NCBI RefSeq assembly: GCF_018860855.1
Contig: NZ_JAHKQE010000019.1
Location: 62,001-126,000, forward strand
Origin: Amphritea atlantica
GTDB taxonomy: Bacteria; Pseudomonadota; Gammaproteobacteria; Pseudomonadales; Balneatricaceae
DNA: 64,000 nucleotides
Direction of reading: 5' to 3'
Below are positions 35,971 to 44,375 of the stretch, piece after piece. The notes below the pieces were generated by a model, which was given only the letters and a program-made list of their open reading frames with translations, was not told where the DNA came from and did no database searches. Each line of letters begins with the position of its first letter. Within the stretch, counting starts at the first letter, position 1. Made by a program: the position numbers and the translations under genes.

Positions 35971-36586
35971 TATAGCCATTTTTAAGCGCCACAGCGACCG
36001 CATTAGCACGACCGTGGGCATTTAATTTGAGGCAGGAGTTCGAAATATGGAAACGAACCGTCCGTTCAGAAATATCAAGCTGTCGTCCTGTTTCCTTATT
36101 GGAAAACCCATTCGATGCACAGGCTAGCACTTCAATCTCACGTAAGGTTAAAGCTGCCTCATCAGAATCAAAAACATTCAGCGCGTCGACCATCGCCGGT
36201 GATAAAAACTGCTCGCCGGCGATCACATTTTCAATAGCATCGCTTAACTCTTCAAACGCACTCTCTTTTAACACATAGCCAGATAAACCAAGTTTCAGCA
36301 GGGTTTTAGCCAGATGTGCCTCAAGATGCATGGTTAGCGCAATCAGCTGTGTCTCGGGGCTATGCAGCTCAACATACTTGAGAATATCTTCCGTTTTAGC
36401 TCCCGGCATCGACAGATCAACTAAAGCAATGGCGGGAGAAAACTGTTCAACCAGTGCGATCAACTCATCGCCGTTCGCACCGGTACCTAGCAATTGGAAG
36501 GTCGAGGATTTCCCAATAAGGCTACTGAGCCCCTCCAAAAACATCGAATGATCATCAGCCGCTACGATGGTAACAAACTCTGACAT
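35963..36586 (-). CDS. NarL/LuxR-family response regulator
   Basis: This 207-residue protein has a receiver domain with the acidic pair Asp11-Asp12, phosphoacceptor Asp57 (LVDLSMPG) and the conserved Lys in YVLKES. A C-terminal LuxR helix-turn-helix follows (about 145-205: LTLREIEVLACASNGFSNKETGRQLDISERTVRFHIS). It is the expected partner of the adjacent HisKA_3 kinase, yet the genes are convergent and overlap by 8 bp at their stops, so they must be expressed from separate promoters. No target operator can be named. Nearby candidates for control are the FG-GAP protein and the spermidine-synthase-like gene. Confidence 0.9.
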   Translation of the reverse strand: MSEFVTIVAADDHSMFLEGLSSLIGKSSTFQLLGTGANGDELIALVEQFSPAIALVDLSMPGAKTEDILKYVELHSPETQLIALTMHLEAHLAKTLLKLGLSGYVLKESAFEELSDAIENVIAGEQFLSPAMVDALNVFDSDEAALTLREIEVLACASNGFSNKETGRQLDISERTVRFHISNSCLKLNAHGRANAVAVALKNGYIS

Positions 36587-36752
36587 TTAACTCTTCCTTC
36601 CATAGCCGATAAAAAGGTCACATAGCGCCAGGCCAGCAAACTTACGTAAGGCTCAACACTTCATGCAACATAACGTATAGCAATGAACAAAGCCTTCACA
36701 TTACCACTGAAGTCACTTGGCCTTCACCGGTCATTAAGCTTTCATTAAAGCA

Positions 36753-37478
36753 CTAGTGGCTCGCTTTAACACACACATACACAGAGTTGGTTGATTCATC
36801 ACTCTGAAACGGATTATAAAAAGAGACCACATGGGCATCGACACGCTCAAATACCGTTCGCAATAATGCTTCAAACGGCGCTTCTGGCAAGTTTTGTGAC
36901 CACATGGCAAACACCCCACCCGGTTTTAGTTGTTCAGCCATCAAACTCAGGTTAGCCGTCGTATAAAAACTCGCATTGGCTGAATTAAGGTATTCCGTAG
37001 GGGAGTGATCAATATCCAACAAAATCGCATCAAACTTCTTACCATCAGATTCGGGATCAAAGCCAGTGCTCGGCTCGATAGCCAGATCAAAGAAGCTGCC
37101 AAGAATATAACGGTTGCGACTATCCGCATTGAGTATTTTACCCAACGGCACCAACTCATCTTGATGCCAACCGATCACCGTATCGAGCGCATCAACCACC
37201 AGCAGTTCGGCAATACGCTGATCGTTTAAAGCCGCCACCGCAGTATAGCCAAGTCCCAAACCACCAACGACAACACTGAGCTGATCCCCTTCAACAGAGG
37301 CTAACCCCAATGTCGATAATGCCTCTTCCGCATCGACAAACATGCTAGACATTAAAAACTCTTCTCCGAGTTTTACTTCATAGATCTCTCGATCACCAAA
37401 CGCGGGCATCCGCCGCCGACGTAGGGATATCTGCCCCAAAGGTGAGGCTTGGCTATCGATCTCTTCAAATAGTGGCAT
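36753..37478 (-). CDS. Spermidine-synthase-like methyltransferase-fold protein
   Basis: The protein has a Rossmann-type SAM/dcSAM-binding fold similar to polyamine synthases: VVVGGLGLGYTAVAAL (motif I), LLVVDALDTVIGWH, and DAILLDIDHSPTEYL (catalytic Asp region), with GGVFAMWSQN later. I start it at the ATG 37476-37478 (241 residues, MPLFEEIDSQ), because AGGA lies nine bases upstream; a GTG at 37532 would add 18 residues without a ribosome site. Relatives are often annotated spermidine synthase but lack the full N-terminal tetramer domain. The polyamine reaction is therefore unproven. It lies alone beside the 159-bp repeat array. Confidence 0.75.
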   Translation of the reverse strand: MPLFEEIDSQASPLGQISLRRRRMPAFGDREIYEVKLGEEFLMSSMFVDAEEALSTLGLASVEGDQLSVVVGGLGLGYTAVAALNDQRIAELLVVDALDTVIGWHQDELVPLGKILNADSRNRYILGSFFDLAIEPSTGFDPESDGKKFDAILLDIDHSPTEYLNSANASFYTTANLSLMAEQLKPGGVFAMWSQNLPEAPFEALLRTVFERVDAHVVSFYNPFQSDESTNSVYVCVKASH

Positions 37479-38673
37479 GTGAAACAGTCCTAATACGGAA
37501 TCCGGTCGGTTATCATACGTGCTAAGTACCACGATGGGAAAACATCAGCTTAACCACCCCTATCTTTACCCTGTCTTAACAGCTCGGCCAGTCATTCTCT
37601 ACAGCGAAACTAGCGATAAGTTCTATTTAGATAATAATTGAACTGAGTGAATAGATAGTTAAGCGGGACATAACAGATCAGAGATTAGGCTGAGGGCGAG
37701 AGCAGCAACGCCCCTACGAAACGATAACCGCAGGTCGGCTTAATCTCGTAAGGTGCTGGTGAGTCTGCGAACCACACCATTAACCGTGGATACCGTGAAA
37801 TCATCACATCCCTTGGTGCGATTCATTCTTCATCGACACCCTACAAACAATCAAAAGATATGTGAGTCACCATCGGAGTGGTATAGGGATAGGTCGTCTT
37901 AATCTCGTAAGATGCTGGTGAGCCTGCGAACCGCGCCATTAACCGTGGATACCGTGAAATCATCACGTCCCTTGGTGCGATTCATTCTTCATCGACACCC
38001 TACAAACAGCCAAAAGATATGTGAGTCACCATAGGAGTGGTATAGGGACGGGTCGTCTTAACCTCGTAAGGTGCTGGTGAGCCTTCGAACCGCACCCTTA
38101 ACCGTGGATACCGTGAAATCATCACGTCCCTTGGTGCGATTCATTCTTCATCGACACCCTACAAACAGTCAAAAGATATGTGAGTCACCATAGGAGTGGT
38201 ATAGGGACGGGTCGTCTTAACCTCGTAAGGTGCTGGTGAGCCTGCGAACCGCACCATTAACCGTGGATACCGTGAAATCATCACGTCCCTTGGTGCGATT
38301 CATTCTTCATCGACACCCTACAAACAGCCAAAAGATATGTGAGTCACCATCGGAGTGGTATAGAGACAGGGCGTCTTAATCTCGTAAGGTGCTGGTGAGC
38401 CTGCGAACCGCACCATTAACCGTGGATACCGTGAAATCATCACGTCCCTTGGTGCGATTCATTCTTCATCGACACCCTACAAACAGTCAAAAGATATGTG
38501 AGTCACCATGGGAGTGGTATAAGGACGGGGCGTCTTAACCTCGTAAGGTGCTGGTGAGCCTGCGAACCGCACCATTAACCGTGAATATCATTGACTAGTC
38601 GATAATATCTCTGGGACTAACAGTGCTACCGGTATATGCAGAGAAGATAAGATATGGATGTGAGCAACTGCTT
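37479..38673. other. Long non-coding region dominated by the 159-bp tandem array
   Basis: These 1195 bp contain no supported open frame. About 37540-37730 is unique sequence, 37732-38583 is the tandem array, and 38590-38673 is unique sequence leading to the hiuH stop. The spermidine-synthase-like promoter must lie in the left part. Confidence 0.8.
37732..38583. repeat. 159-bp tandem repeat array, about 5.4 copies
   Basis: The block beginning GGTCGTCTTAA(T/C)CTCGTAAG recurs with its CTTAA at 37739, 37898, 38057, 38216, 38375 and 38534: exactly 159 bp apart each time. Copies differ by only scattered single bases (for example CATCGG/CATAGG/CATGGG), and the sixth copy stops after about 50 bp. 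Within each unit GGTGCGAT pairs with ATCGACACC across a nine-base loop with one bulge, and GGTG(A)GCC...GCACC can form another stem. Although 159 is a multiple of three, stops interrupt every frame, so this is not a protein repeat. The unit is not one I recognise. Confidence 0.97.
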
Positions 38674-39030
38674 TTAACTTCCCCGATAGGTCGAATAACT
38701 ATACGGCGAAATCAACAACGGTACATGATAGTGCTCATCTTCGTCGGCGATACCGAAGCGTATCACCACATCATCTAAGAAAGCGGGTTCTGGCAGTTCG
38801 ACACCACGGTGACGATAATAAGGGCCAACACTAAAGACCAGCTCATATACCCCTTTTTTAAAATCATCCCCAGCCAACACTGGCTGATCGCAACGACCAT
38901 CATCGTTGGTCTGGGTATAATGTAACCGTACTCGGCTGACATCTCCGTCGATACGATACAGTGCTACTGGGATATTCGCCCCTGGACAACCATGAGCCGA
39001 ATCCAATACATGTGTTGTCAGATATCCCAT
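38674..39030 (-). CDS. uraH: 5-hydroxyisourate hydrolase (transthyretin-like)
   Basis: This 118-residue enzyme hydrolyses 5-hydroxyisourate, the unstable product of urate oxidation, to OHCU. The family marks are complete: THVLDSAHG with His7, the conserved Arg in the RVRLHYTQT region, and the C-terminal tetrapeptide YRGS (residues 115-118) that distinguishes the hydrolase from true transthyretin. There is no periplasmic signal. It is divergent from puuE across a 319-bp region with two copies of the shared palindrome, implying co-regulation. It restarts the purine locus on the right of the unrelated block. Confidence 0.95.
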   Translation of the reverse strand: MGYLTTHVLDSAHGCPGANIPVALYRIDGDVSRVRLHYTQTNDDGRCDQPVLAGDDFKKGVYELVFSVGPYYRHRGVELPEPAFLDDVVIRFGIADEDEHYHVPLLISPYSYSTYRGS

Positions 39031-39142
39031 CGCCCTTCCCCTTTAACTGTTTATTAAATATGGTTGTTACTAATATATTGCCAAACGATTGCTAACTACT
39101 ATAAAACAACGCGAAGAAACAAAACAACAGTCCACTGATAAA

Positions 39143-39154
39143 ATTGTATACATT
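39143..39154. promoter_or_regulatory. ATTGTATACATT operator, site 3 (hiuH side)
   Basis: This copy differs from the perfect palindrome by one base in the right arm. It lies 113 bp upstream of the hiuH ATG on the minus strand, where TATACA within it could serve as a -10. Confidence 0.55.
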
Positions 39155-39258
39155 TTATTTTATAGGATATCGAGACTCATTTAGCTTAACTCCGCTCATT
39201 CAAGCCAGACATTCTCAGCAAAGCTGAATTAAATCTGACCGATTGGACAACTTTTAGC

Positions 39259-39286
39259 TTGAATCATCCGCAGCCAATTGTATACA
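39259..39286 (+). promoter_or_regulatory. Candidate puuE-operon promoter
   Basis: TTGAAT (39259-39264) is followed after 16 bases by TATACA (39281-39286), which is part of operator site 4. A repressor bound there would block the -10 element. Confidence 0.45.
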
Positions 39287-39288
39287 AT
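39277..39288. promoter_or_regulatory. ATTGTATACAAT operator, site 4 (puuE side)
   Basis: A perfect copy of the 12-bp palindrome, 61 bp upstream of the puuE GTG and overlapping its candidate -10. It is identical to site 1 in the xdhA control region. Confidence 0.65.
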
Positions 39289-39349
39289 CAAAGCATCAAT
39301 TTTGCTAAACCAGATGACCCACATCGATCGTTATGTAAGGAGTTCCGCC

Positions 39350-40273
39350 GTGAATACCGATTATCCGCGCGACCTCATTGGATATGGCAATAACCCACCT
39401 CACCCCCACTGGCCTGATAACGCCCGTATTGCTATCTCTTTTGTGTTGAATTATGAAGAGGGTGGCGAACGCTGCATTCTTCATGGTGATAGTGAATCGG
39501 AAGCCTTTCTGTCGGAAATGCCCGGTGCCCAGGCGTTACCCAATGTACGTCATATGAGCATGGAATCCTGCTATGAATATGGTAGCCGTGCGGGTGTCTG
39601 GCGCTTACTAAAACTATTTAATAAATACGATATCCCATTAACCGTATTTGCTGTCGCGATGGCCATTCAACGCAACCCCGCGGTCGCTCAAGCAATGGTG
39701 GCGGCGGGCCATGAGATCTGTAGTCACGGTTTACGCTGGCTCGATTATCAATATACCGATATCGACGAAGAGCGCGATCACCTGCTTCAGGCAATCAGCA
39801 TTATCGAAACGATCACCGGTGAACGGCCTCTGGGCTGGTATACCGGCCGAACCGGCCCTAACACTCGACAATTGGTGATGGAGGAAGGTGGCTTCTTGTA
39901 TGACTCCGATGCCTACGATGATGATCTGCCTTATTGGGTCGATAACGACGGTAAAGGACACCTAGTCATTCCCTATACTCTCGATGTTAACGATATGCGT
40001 TTTGCTACCGCACAGGGTTTCAACAGTGGTGAGCAGTTTTATCAATACCTAAAAGATAGCTTCGATACCCTTTATGCGGAAGGTGAAGATGCACCAAAAA
40101 TGATGTCAGTTGGCCTACATTGCCGACTTGCGGGGCGTCCCGGGCGCGCGGCTGCCTTAGAGCGCTTTATCCGTTATGCTCAAAGTCATGATCAAGTATG
40201 GTTTACCCGACGCATCGATATAGCCAAACATTGGCAACATCAACACCCCTATCAACCGGAGAGCAGTAAATGA
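39350..40273 (+). CDS. puuE: Allantoinase PuuE (polysaccharide-deacetylase-like)
   Basis: PuuE is the metal-independent allantoinase, a member of the polysaccharide deacetylase fold, hydrolysing allantoin to allantoate. I start it at the GTG 39350 (307 residues, beginning NTDYPRDLIGYG after Met), because TAAGGAG lies seven bases upstream and this is where the family begins; an ATG at 39278 would add 24 residues and falls inside the operator. Characteristic blocks are SFVLNYEEGGERCILHGD, ESCYEYGSRAGVWRLL, GHEICSHGLRW and TGRTGPNTRQL. It overlaps uraD by 4 bp, so the two are translationally coupled. Confidence 0.94.
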   Translation: MNTDYPRDLIGYGNNPPHPHWPDNARIAISFVLNYEEGGERCILHGDSESEAFLSEMPGAQALPNVRHMSMESCYEYGSRAGVWRLLKLFNKYDIPLTVFAVAMAIQRNPAVAQAMVAAGHEICSHGLRWLDYQYTDIDEERDHLLQAISIIETITGERPLGWYTGRTGPNTRQLVMEEGGFLYDSDAYDDDLPYWVDNDGKGHLVIPYTLDVNDMRFATAQGFNSGEQFYQYLKDSFDTLYAEGEDAPKMMSVGLHCRLAGRPGRAAALERFIRYAQSHDQVWFTRRIDIAKHWQHQHPYQPESSK

Positions 40274-40788
40274 GCGGAACCTTCCATAGCTGCACGCCTA
40301 GCCAGATGAGTCGTGCTGACTTTATTGCCACTTTTGGTGATATCTATGAACACTCAGCTTGGATAGCCGAACAGGCTTATGACCTAGGAATCGATAACAG
40401 CCATAACCAAATTGATACCCTTCAGGCTCGCATGGCAAAGATCTTGCTTGAATCTGATCAGCCGTCTCAACTCGCTCTCATTAACGCTCACCCTGATTTA
40501 GCAGGCAAAGCGGCTATTGCCGGCGAACTGACCGAGTCATCAACATCGGAACAAGCAGGCGCCGGTATCAGTGAATGTACCGATGCCGAGTTTGCTCGCT
40601 TTACCGAGCTAAACAATACCTATAAAGCAAAATTTGGCTTCCCCTTTATTATGGCGGTCAAAGGCAGTCAAAAGCAGCAGATATTGGCCGCGTTTGAAGA
40701 AAGAATTCATCACAGCCCTGAACAAGAGTTCCAGCGCGCCTTGGTGGAAATTAACAAAATAGCTCGGTTTAGACTGGAATCCCTCTAA
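40270..40788 (+). CDS. uraD: OHCU decarboxylase UraD
   Basis: This 172-residue enzyme decarboxylates 2-oxo-4-hydroxy-4-carboxy-5-ureidoimidazoline to S-allantoin. The catalytic His is residue 74 in INAHPDLAGKAA. The GISECTDAEFARFTELN, YKAKFGFPFIMAVKG and LAAFEERI blocks are all typical. It has an ATGA overlap with puuE and is followed by allantoicase after 50 bp. Together with HiuH it makes urate breakdown stereospecific and fast. Confidence 0.95.
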   Translation: MSGTFHSCTPSQMSRADFIATFGDIYEHSAWIAEQAYDLGIDNSHNQIDTLQARMAKILLESDQPSQLALINAHPDLAGKAAIAGELTESSTSEQAGAGISECTDAEFARFTELNNTYKAKFGFPFIMAVKGSQKQQILAAFEERIHHSPEQEFQRALVEINKIARFRLESL

Positions 40789-40838
40789 ATCCTATTCCAT
40801 CAGTCGGCAATGAATGAAGAGACAAGGCAAATAAACTT

Positions 40839-41828
40839 ATGAGTAACCCTACATTTACGAAATATATCAACCTAGCCGATGCGCGGCTCGGTAGTAAAGC
40901 GGTGTTTGTCACCGATGACTGGTTTGCCGCTGTTGATCGTATGCTGCAACCGGAAGCACCGGTATGGAAAGACGATGTTTACGATGATAACGGTAAGTGG
41001 ATGGATGGCTGGGAATCCCGCCGTAAACGCTTTGAGGGTTACGATTACACGATCATTCGTCTCGGAGTACCGGGCATCATCAAAGGCGTCAACATTGACA
41101 CAGCCTTCTTTACCGGCAACTTCCCTCCTTCTGCATCACTGGAAGCCTGTTTTTGCACCCAAGGAGACCCAGACGACAATACAGAGTGGACCGAACTGTT
41201 AGGTGCCGTCAGTCTAAACGGTGATAGTCAGCACCTACACGCCATCGATCATGCTACACCTTGGACCCACGTCCGTTTTAATATTTACCCCGATGGCGGT
41301 ATTGCTCGCCTGAAACTGTACGGCATTCCTTATCTGGACTGGTCTAGCGTTAACTCTGATCAGGAAATCGATCTAGCCGCAGCCATCAATGGCGGTCGTG
41401 CACTGGCCTGCAGTAATGAACACTACGGTACTATGAGTAATATTCTCAACCCAGGCCGAGGTATCAATATGGGCGATGGCTGGGAAACGGCTCGTCGTCG
41501 AACCCCCGGTAATGACTGGGTGATTATTGCACTGGGGCACCCAGGTGAAATCAGCCGAGTCGTGGTCGACACCCTGCACTTCAAAGGTAACTACCCCGAT
41601 AGCTGTTCAATTCAGGCGGCCTTTGTTAAAGGGGGCACCGATGAACAGATCGAAACCCAGAGCCTCTTCTGGAAAGAGTTGCTGCCCTCACAAAAATTGG
41701 CAATGCATCAAGAGCATCAGTTCGAGCAACAGCTTAACTCGCTGGGCAATATAACCCATATTCGTCTGAACATCTTCCCTGATGGCGGTGTAAGTCGCCT
41801 CAGGCTGTTCGGCAAACCGAGCCAATAA
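40839..41828 (+). CDS. alc: Allantoicase
   Basis: Allantoicase splits allantoate into ureidoglycolate and urea. The 329-residue protein shows the internal duplication of the family. The first half has [13 protein letters not shown] and [20 protein letters not shown]; the second has [10 protein letters not shown] and [19 protein letters not shown]. Each half is a jelly-roll domain ending with a LNIFPDGG(V)SRLRL(F/Y)G-like block. It lies between uraD and allA, with a 12-bp gap to allA. The product ureidoglycolate is the substrate of the next gene. Confidence 0.96.
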   Translation: MSNPTFTKYINLADARLGSKAVFVTDDWFAAVDRMLQPEAPVWKDDVYDDNGKWMDGWESRRKRFEGYDYTIIRLGVPGIIKGVNIDTAFFTGNFPPSASLEACFCTQGDPDDNTEWTELLGAVSLNGDSQHLHAIDHATPWTHVRFNIYPDGGIARLKLYGIPYLDWSSVNSDQEIDLAAAINGGRALACSNEHYGTMSNILNPGRGINMGDGWETARRRTPGNDWVIIALGHPGEISRVVVDTLHFKGNYPDSCSIQAAFVKGGTDEQIETQSLFWKELLPSQKLAMHQEHQFEQQLNSLGNITHIRLNIFPDGGVSRLRLFGKPSQ

Positions 41829-41840
41829 AGGATATACCGG

Positions 41841-42350
41841 ATGCAGCGGATACTCACACCTGAACCCCTAACGAAAGCACGTTTCGCTCCCTATGGCGAT
41901 GTGATTGAAACCGAGGGTAGTGACTTCTTTATGATTAATAACGGTTCTACTCAACGTTTTCATCGGCTTTCTGAGGTGATGCTGGGTAAACCGGATGATC
42001 GCGCTATCATCAGCATTTTTAGGGCCCAAAAGCTGACCTATCCACTGCCGATAAAAATGCTAGAACGACACCCTCTCGGCAGCCAGGCCTTTATTCCCCT
42101 AAAACAGAAACCCTTTCTGATTCTAGTGGCTGAACCCGGCGATCATCCGGCCCCCGAAACGATCCGCGCCTTTATCACTAATGGCCATCAAGGCATTAAC
42201 TACCATACCGGTGTTTGGCACCACCCAATACTCAGCTGTGAAGCTGAAGACGACTTTTTAATCGTCGACCGCGAAGGCGACGGTAACAACTGCGATGAAC
42301 ACTACTTTACTGACGACGAGATGGTGCTTGAAAGCGGTATACCCAGCTGA
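41841..42350 (+). CDS. allA: Ureidoglycolate lyase
   Basis: This 169-residue cupin-like enzyme converts ureidoglycolate to glyoxylate and urea, the last step of the route. Family blocks visible are RFAPYGDVIE, MLERHPLGSQAFIPL, and the metal/active-site region NYHTGVWHHPI, followed by DFLIVDREG. It sits directly after allantoicase (12 bp), with GGATATACCGG before the ATG. No urease genes are in the window, so the urea fate is not shown here. A small CAGGAA/TTCCTG hairpin at 42357-42371 follows the stop. Confidence 0.94.
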   Translation: MQRILTPEPLTKARFAPYGDVIETEGSDFFMINNGSTQRFHRLSEVMLGKPDDRAIISIFRAQKLTYPLPIKMLERHPLGSQAFIPLKQKPFLILVAEPGDHPAPETIRAFITNGHQGINYHTGVWHHPILSCEAEDDFLIVDREGDGNNCDEHYFTDDEMVLESGIPS

Positions 42351-42431
42351 GACCTGCAGGAACGGTTCCTGACAGCGAAATATTAGACGATGAATACCTC
42401 GACAGAGGTCTGGCTTGATGAGGAATAAACG

Positions 42432-43610
42432 ATGGATCCACATATCACGGAATGGCTTAACCTAGCAGTACGCTGGGTTCATATGATTACCGGTATCGCT
42501 TGGATAGGTGCTTCCTTTTACTTCGTCTGGCTCGAGAACCATTTGGAGCGAAGTCAACCAAAGGAGGGTTTATCGGGTGACCTTTGGGCTATCCATGGCG
42601 GCGGTATTTACCACTTAGAAAAATATAAGCTTGCCCCGCCTCAGATGCCGGAAAAACTCCACTGGTTCTACTGGGAGGCCTATGCCACCTTCCTTTCTGG
42701 ATTTACGCTGCTGGCCGTTGTTTATTACCTTAACGCGCCGCTTTACCTTATCGCGCCGGGTTCTGATATGGGCACCGCTACCGCGATTGCTATCAGTATC
42801 GGTAGCCTACTGGCGGGCTGGCTGGTATACACCACTCTATGCGACTCGCCGTTGGGTAAAAAACCACTTCTCTTAGGCGTTGTACTCTTTGCTCTACTGG
42901 TACTAACCGCCTGGGGCTTAACACTCATTTATAGCGGTCGCGGGGCTTTTATTCATGTTGGCGCCATCATCGGCACAATAATGGTTGGTAACGTTTTCCG
43001 TATTATTATGCCCGCTCAACGGGCCATGATTCGTGCGATTGAAGCAGGACAAGAGCCCGATCCTAAACTACCGGCCAAAGGACTGCTACGCTCTCGGCAT
43101 AACAACTACTTTACCTTACCCGTGCTGTTTATCATGATCAGCAACCATTTCCCGAGCACCTATAGCTATGAATATAACTGGGCTATTCTGGGTGCACTGG
43201 CGTTTCTTAGCATACTGGTGCGACACTATTTCAACACCCGCCACCTGACCCAAAAATACCTTTGGACATTGCCTGCTGCTGCCTTAGGTATGATTGGTTT
43301 AGCCTTTGTTGTCGCCCCACAAACAACCCCCATGGACACCTCTAACAGAGTCAGCTTCGCTCAGGTTCAACCCATTATTAGTGAACGCTGTGCAGTGTGT
43401 CACTCGGCAACTCCGAGCTATGCAGGCTTCAACGCCCCACCACTGAACGTTATCATGGATACCCCTGCGCAAATCAAAGCACTGATCCCTCGTATTCAAG
43501 CTCAGGCGATCACAACAACCGCCATGCCATTGGGTAACATCACCCAGATGACGCCACAGGAACGGGACCTATTGGGCCAGTGGATTGCGCAAGGTGCGCT
43601 GACCGATTAA
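42432..43610 (+). CDS. puuD: Urate hydroxylase PuuD (membrane urate oxidase with cytochrome c domain)
   Basis: PuuD oxidises urate to 5-hydroxyisourate in bacteria lacking soluble uricase. The 392-residue protein has an N-terminal membrane region with about eight helices (LNLAVRWVHMITGIAWIGASFYFVWLE). A C-terminal cytochrome c domain follows (about 305-392), with the haem motif Cys320-A-V-Cys323-His324 and likely Met ligands near AMPLGNITQM. Electrons therefore go to the respiratory chain rather than directly to oxygen. No soluble uricase or HpxO gene appears in the window, so PuuD closes the gap between XdhABC and HiuH. It follows allA by 81 bp on the same strand. Confidence 0.94.
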   Translation: MDPHITEWLNLAVRWVHMITGIAWIGASFYFVWLENHLERSQPKEGLSGDLWAIHGGGIYHLEKYKLAPPQMPEKLHWFYWEAYATFLSGFTLLAVVYYLNAPLYLIAPGSDMGTATAIAISIGSLLAGWLVYTTLCDSPLGKKPLLLGVVLFALLVLTAWGLTLIYSGRGAFIHVGAIIGTIMVGNVFRIIMPAQRAMIRAIEAGQEPDPKLPAKGLLRSRHNNYFTLPVLFIMISNHFPSTYSYEYNWAILGALAFLSILVRHYFNTRHLTQKYLWTLPAAALGMIGLAFVVAPQTTPMDTSNRVSFAQVQPIISERCAVCHSATPSYAGFNAPPLNVIMDTPAQIKALIPRIQAQAITTTAMPLGNITQMTPQERDLLGQWIAQGALTD

Positions 43611-43624
43611 TCGGGTTATCCGTC

Positions 43625-44284
43625 ATGGGGGATATCTTTTTTGATCTAGACGGCACGCTGTTGAATACCCAAGCTGGGATTAGCGAATCAATACAGTCGA
43701 CGCTAACCAAGCTTGGCTATCCAGCCCCTTCAGCCGTTGAACTGCAACACTGTTTTGGCCCTCCCATACGAGACAGCTTTGCACGTCTCATGGATAGCGA
43801 CAACGGCGATCTTATCGAAACGGCCGTCACACACTTTCGCGAGCACTATCTACAACAGGGTATCTACAACTATCAACTTTACCCCGGAATAGCAGCACTG
43901 CTGATGCAGCTAGCCAGCCATGGGAAAACGCTGCGAGTCTTAACGATCAAACCTCAGCCGCAAGCTGAGAGACTATTACAGCATGCCCAACTCAGTTCTC
44001 TATTTAGCAGCATTCATGGCAGTCATCTCGATGGCAGTCGTAGTGATAAAACCCAGCACCTCAATAGCTTGCTGCAACATCATCAGCGCGACAAACAGCA
44101 CTGGATGATCGGCGACCGATCCAATGATATCCAAGCCGCTAAAGCCTGTAACATTAACTCGGTTGCCGTCACCTGGGGTTATGGTGAAATAGCCGAACTA
44201 CAGCGTGCCAACAGCGATTTTATTATCCACCATCCCGATCAACTCATCCCACTGCTCATCAACGAGCCCGTTATCAATATCTAA
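43625..44284 (+). CDS. HAD-family hydrolase (phosphoglycolate-phosphatase-like)
   Basis: This 219-residue protein has the HAD motifs FFDLDGTLLNT (motif 1), a Thr-containing RVLTIKPQ (motif 2), a Lys in SRSDKTQHL (motif 3) and IGDRSNDIQAA (motif 4). It therefore hydrolyses a phosphate ester in the cytosol. The start is the ATG at 43625, 14 bp after the puuD stop; an upstream in-frame ATG would overlap puuD and is not family-like. Its place at the end of the urate operon suggests a 5'-nucleotidase or glycolate-related role, but the substrate is unknown. Confidence 0.85.
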   Translation: MGDIFFDLDGTLLNTQAGISESIQSTLTKLGYPAPSAVELQHCFGPPIRDSFARLMDSDNGDLIETAVTHFREHYLQQGIYNYQLYPGIAALLMQLASHGKTLRVLTIKPQPQAERLLQHAQLSSLFSSIHGSHLDGSRSDKTQHLNSLLQHHQRDKQHWMIGDRSNDIQAAKACNINSVAVTWGYGEIAELQRANSDFIIHHPDQLIPLLINEPVINI

Positions 44285-44375
44285 TATCATCTAACTAAAT
44301 CTTCTTTCACAATATGAAATCAAGACGTTAGTTATTACAATACGGTATCTTCTATCGATTCTTTCAGGTGCCTTC

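Larger units (their letters stand above)
39031..39349. other. Divergent control region between hiuH and puuE
   Basis: These 319 bp hold operator sites 3 (39143-39154) and 4 (39277-39288), one near each gene, a candidate puuE promoter, and the TAAGGAG ribosome site (39336-39342) that fixes the GTG start of puuE. Confidence 0.7.

Noticed and set aside
36753-37532. Longer spermidine-synthase-like protein starting at the GTG 37532
   Set aside because: There is no Shine-Dalgarno sequence there, while the ATG at 37478 has AGGA at a good distance and gives the family-like start.
37732-38583. CRISPR array or protein-coding repeat
   Set aside because: The period is 159 bp with no unique spacers, so it is not a CRISPR array. 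Stops occur in every frame, so although 159 is a multiple of three it is not a protein repeat.
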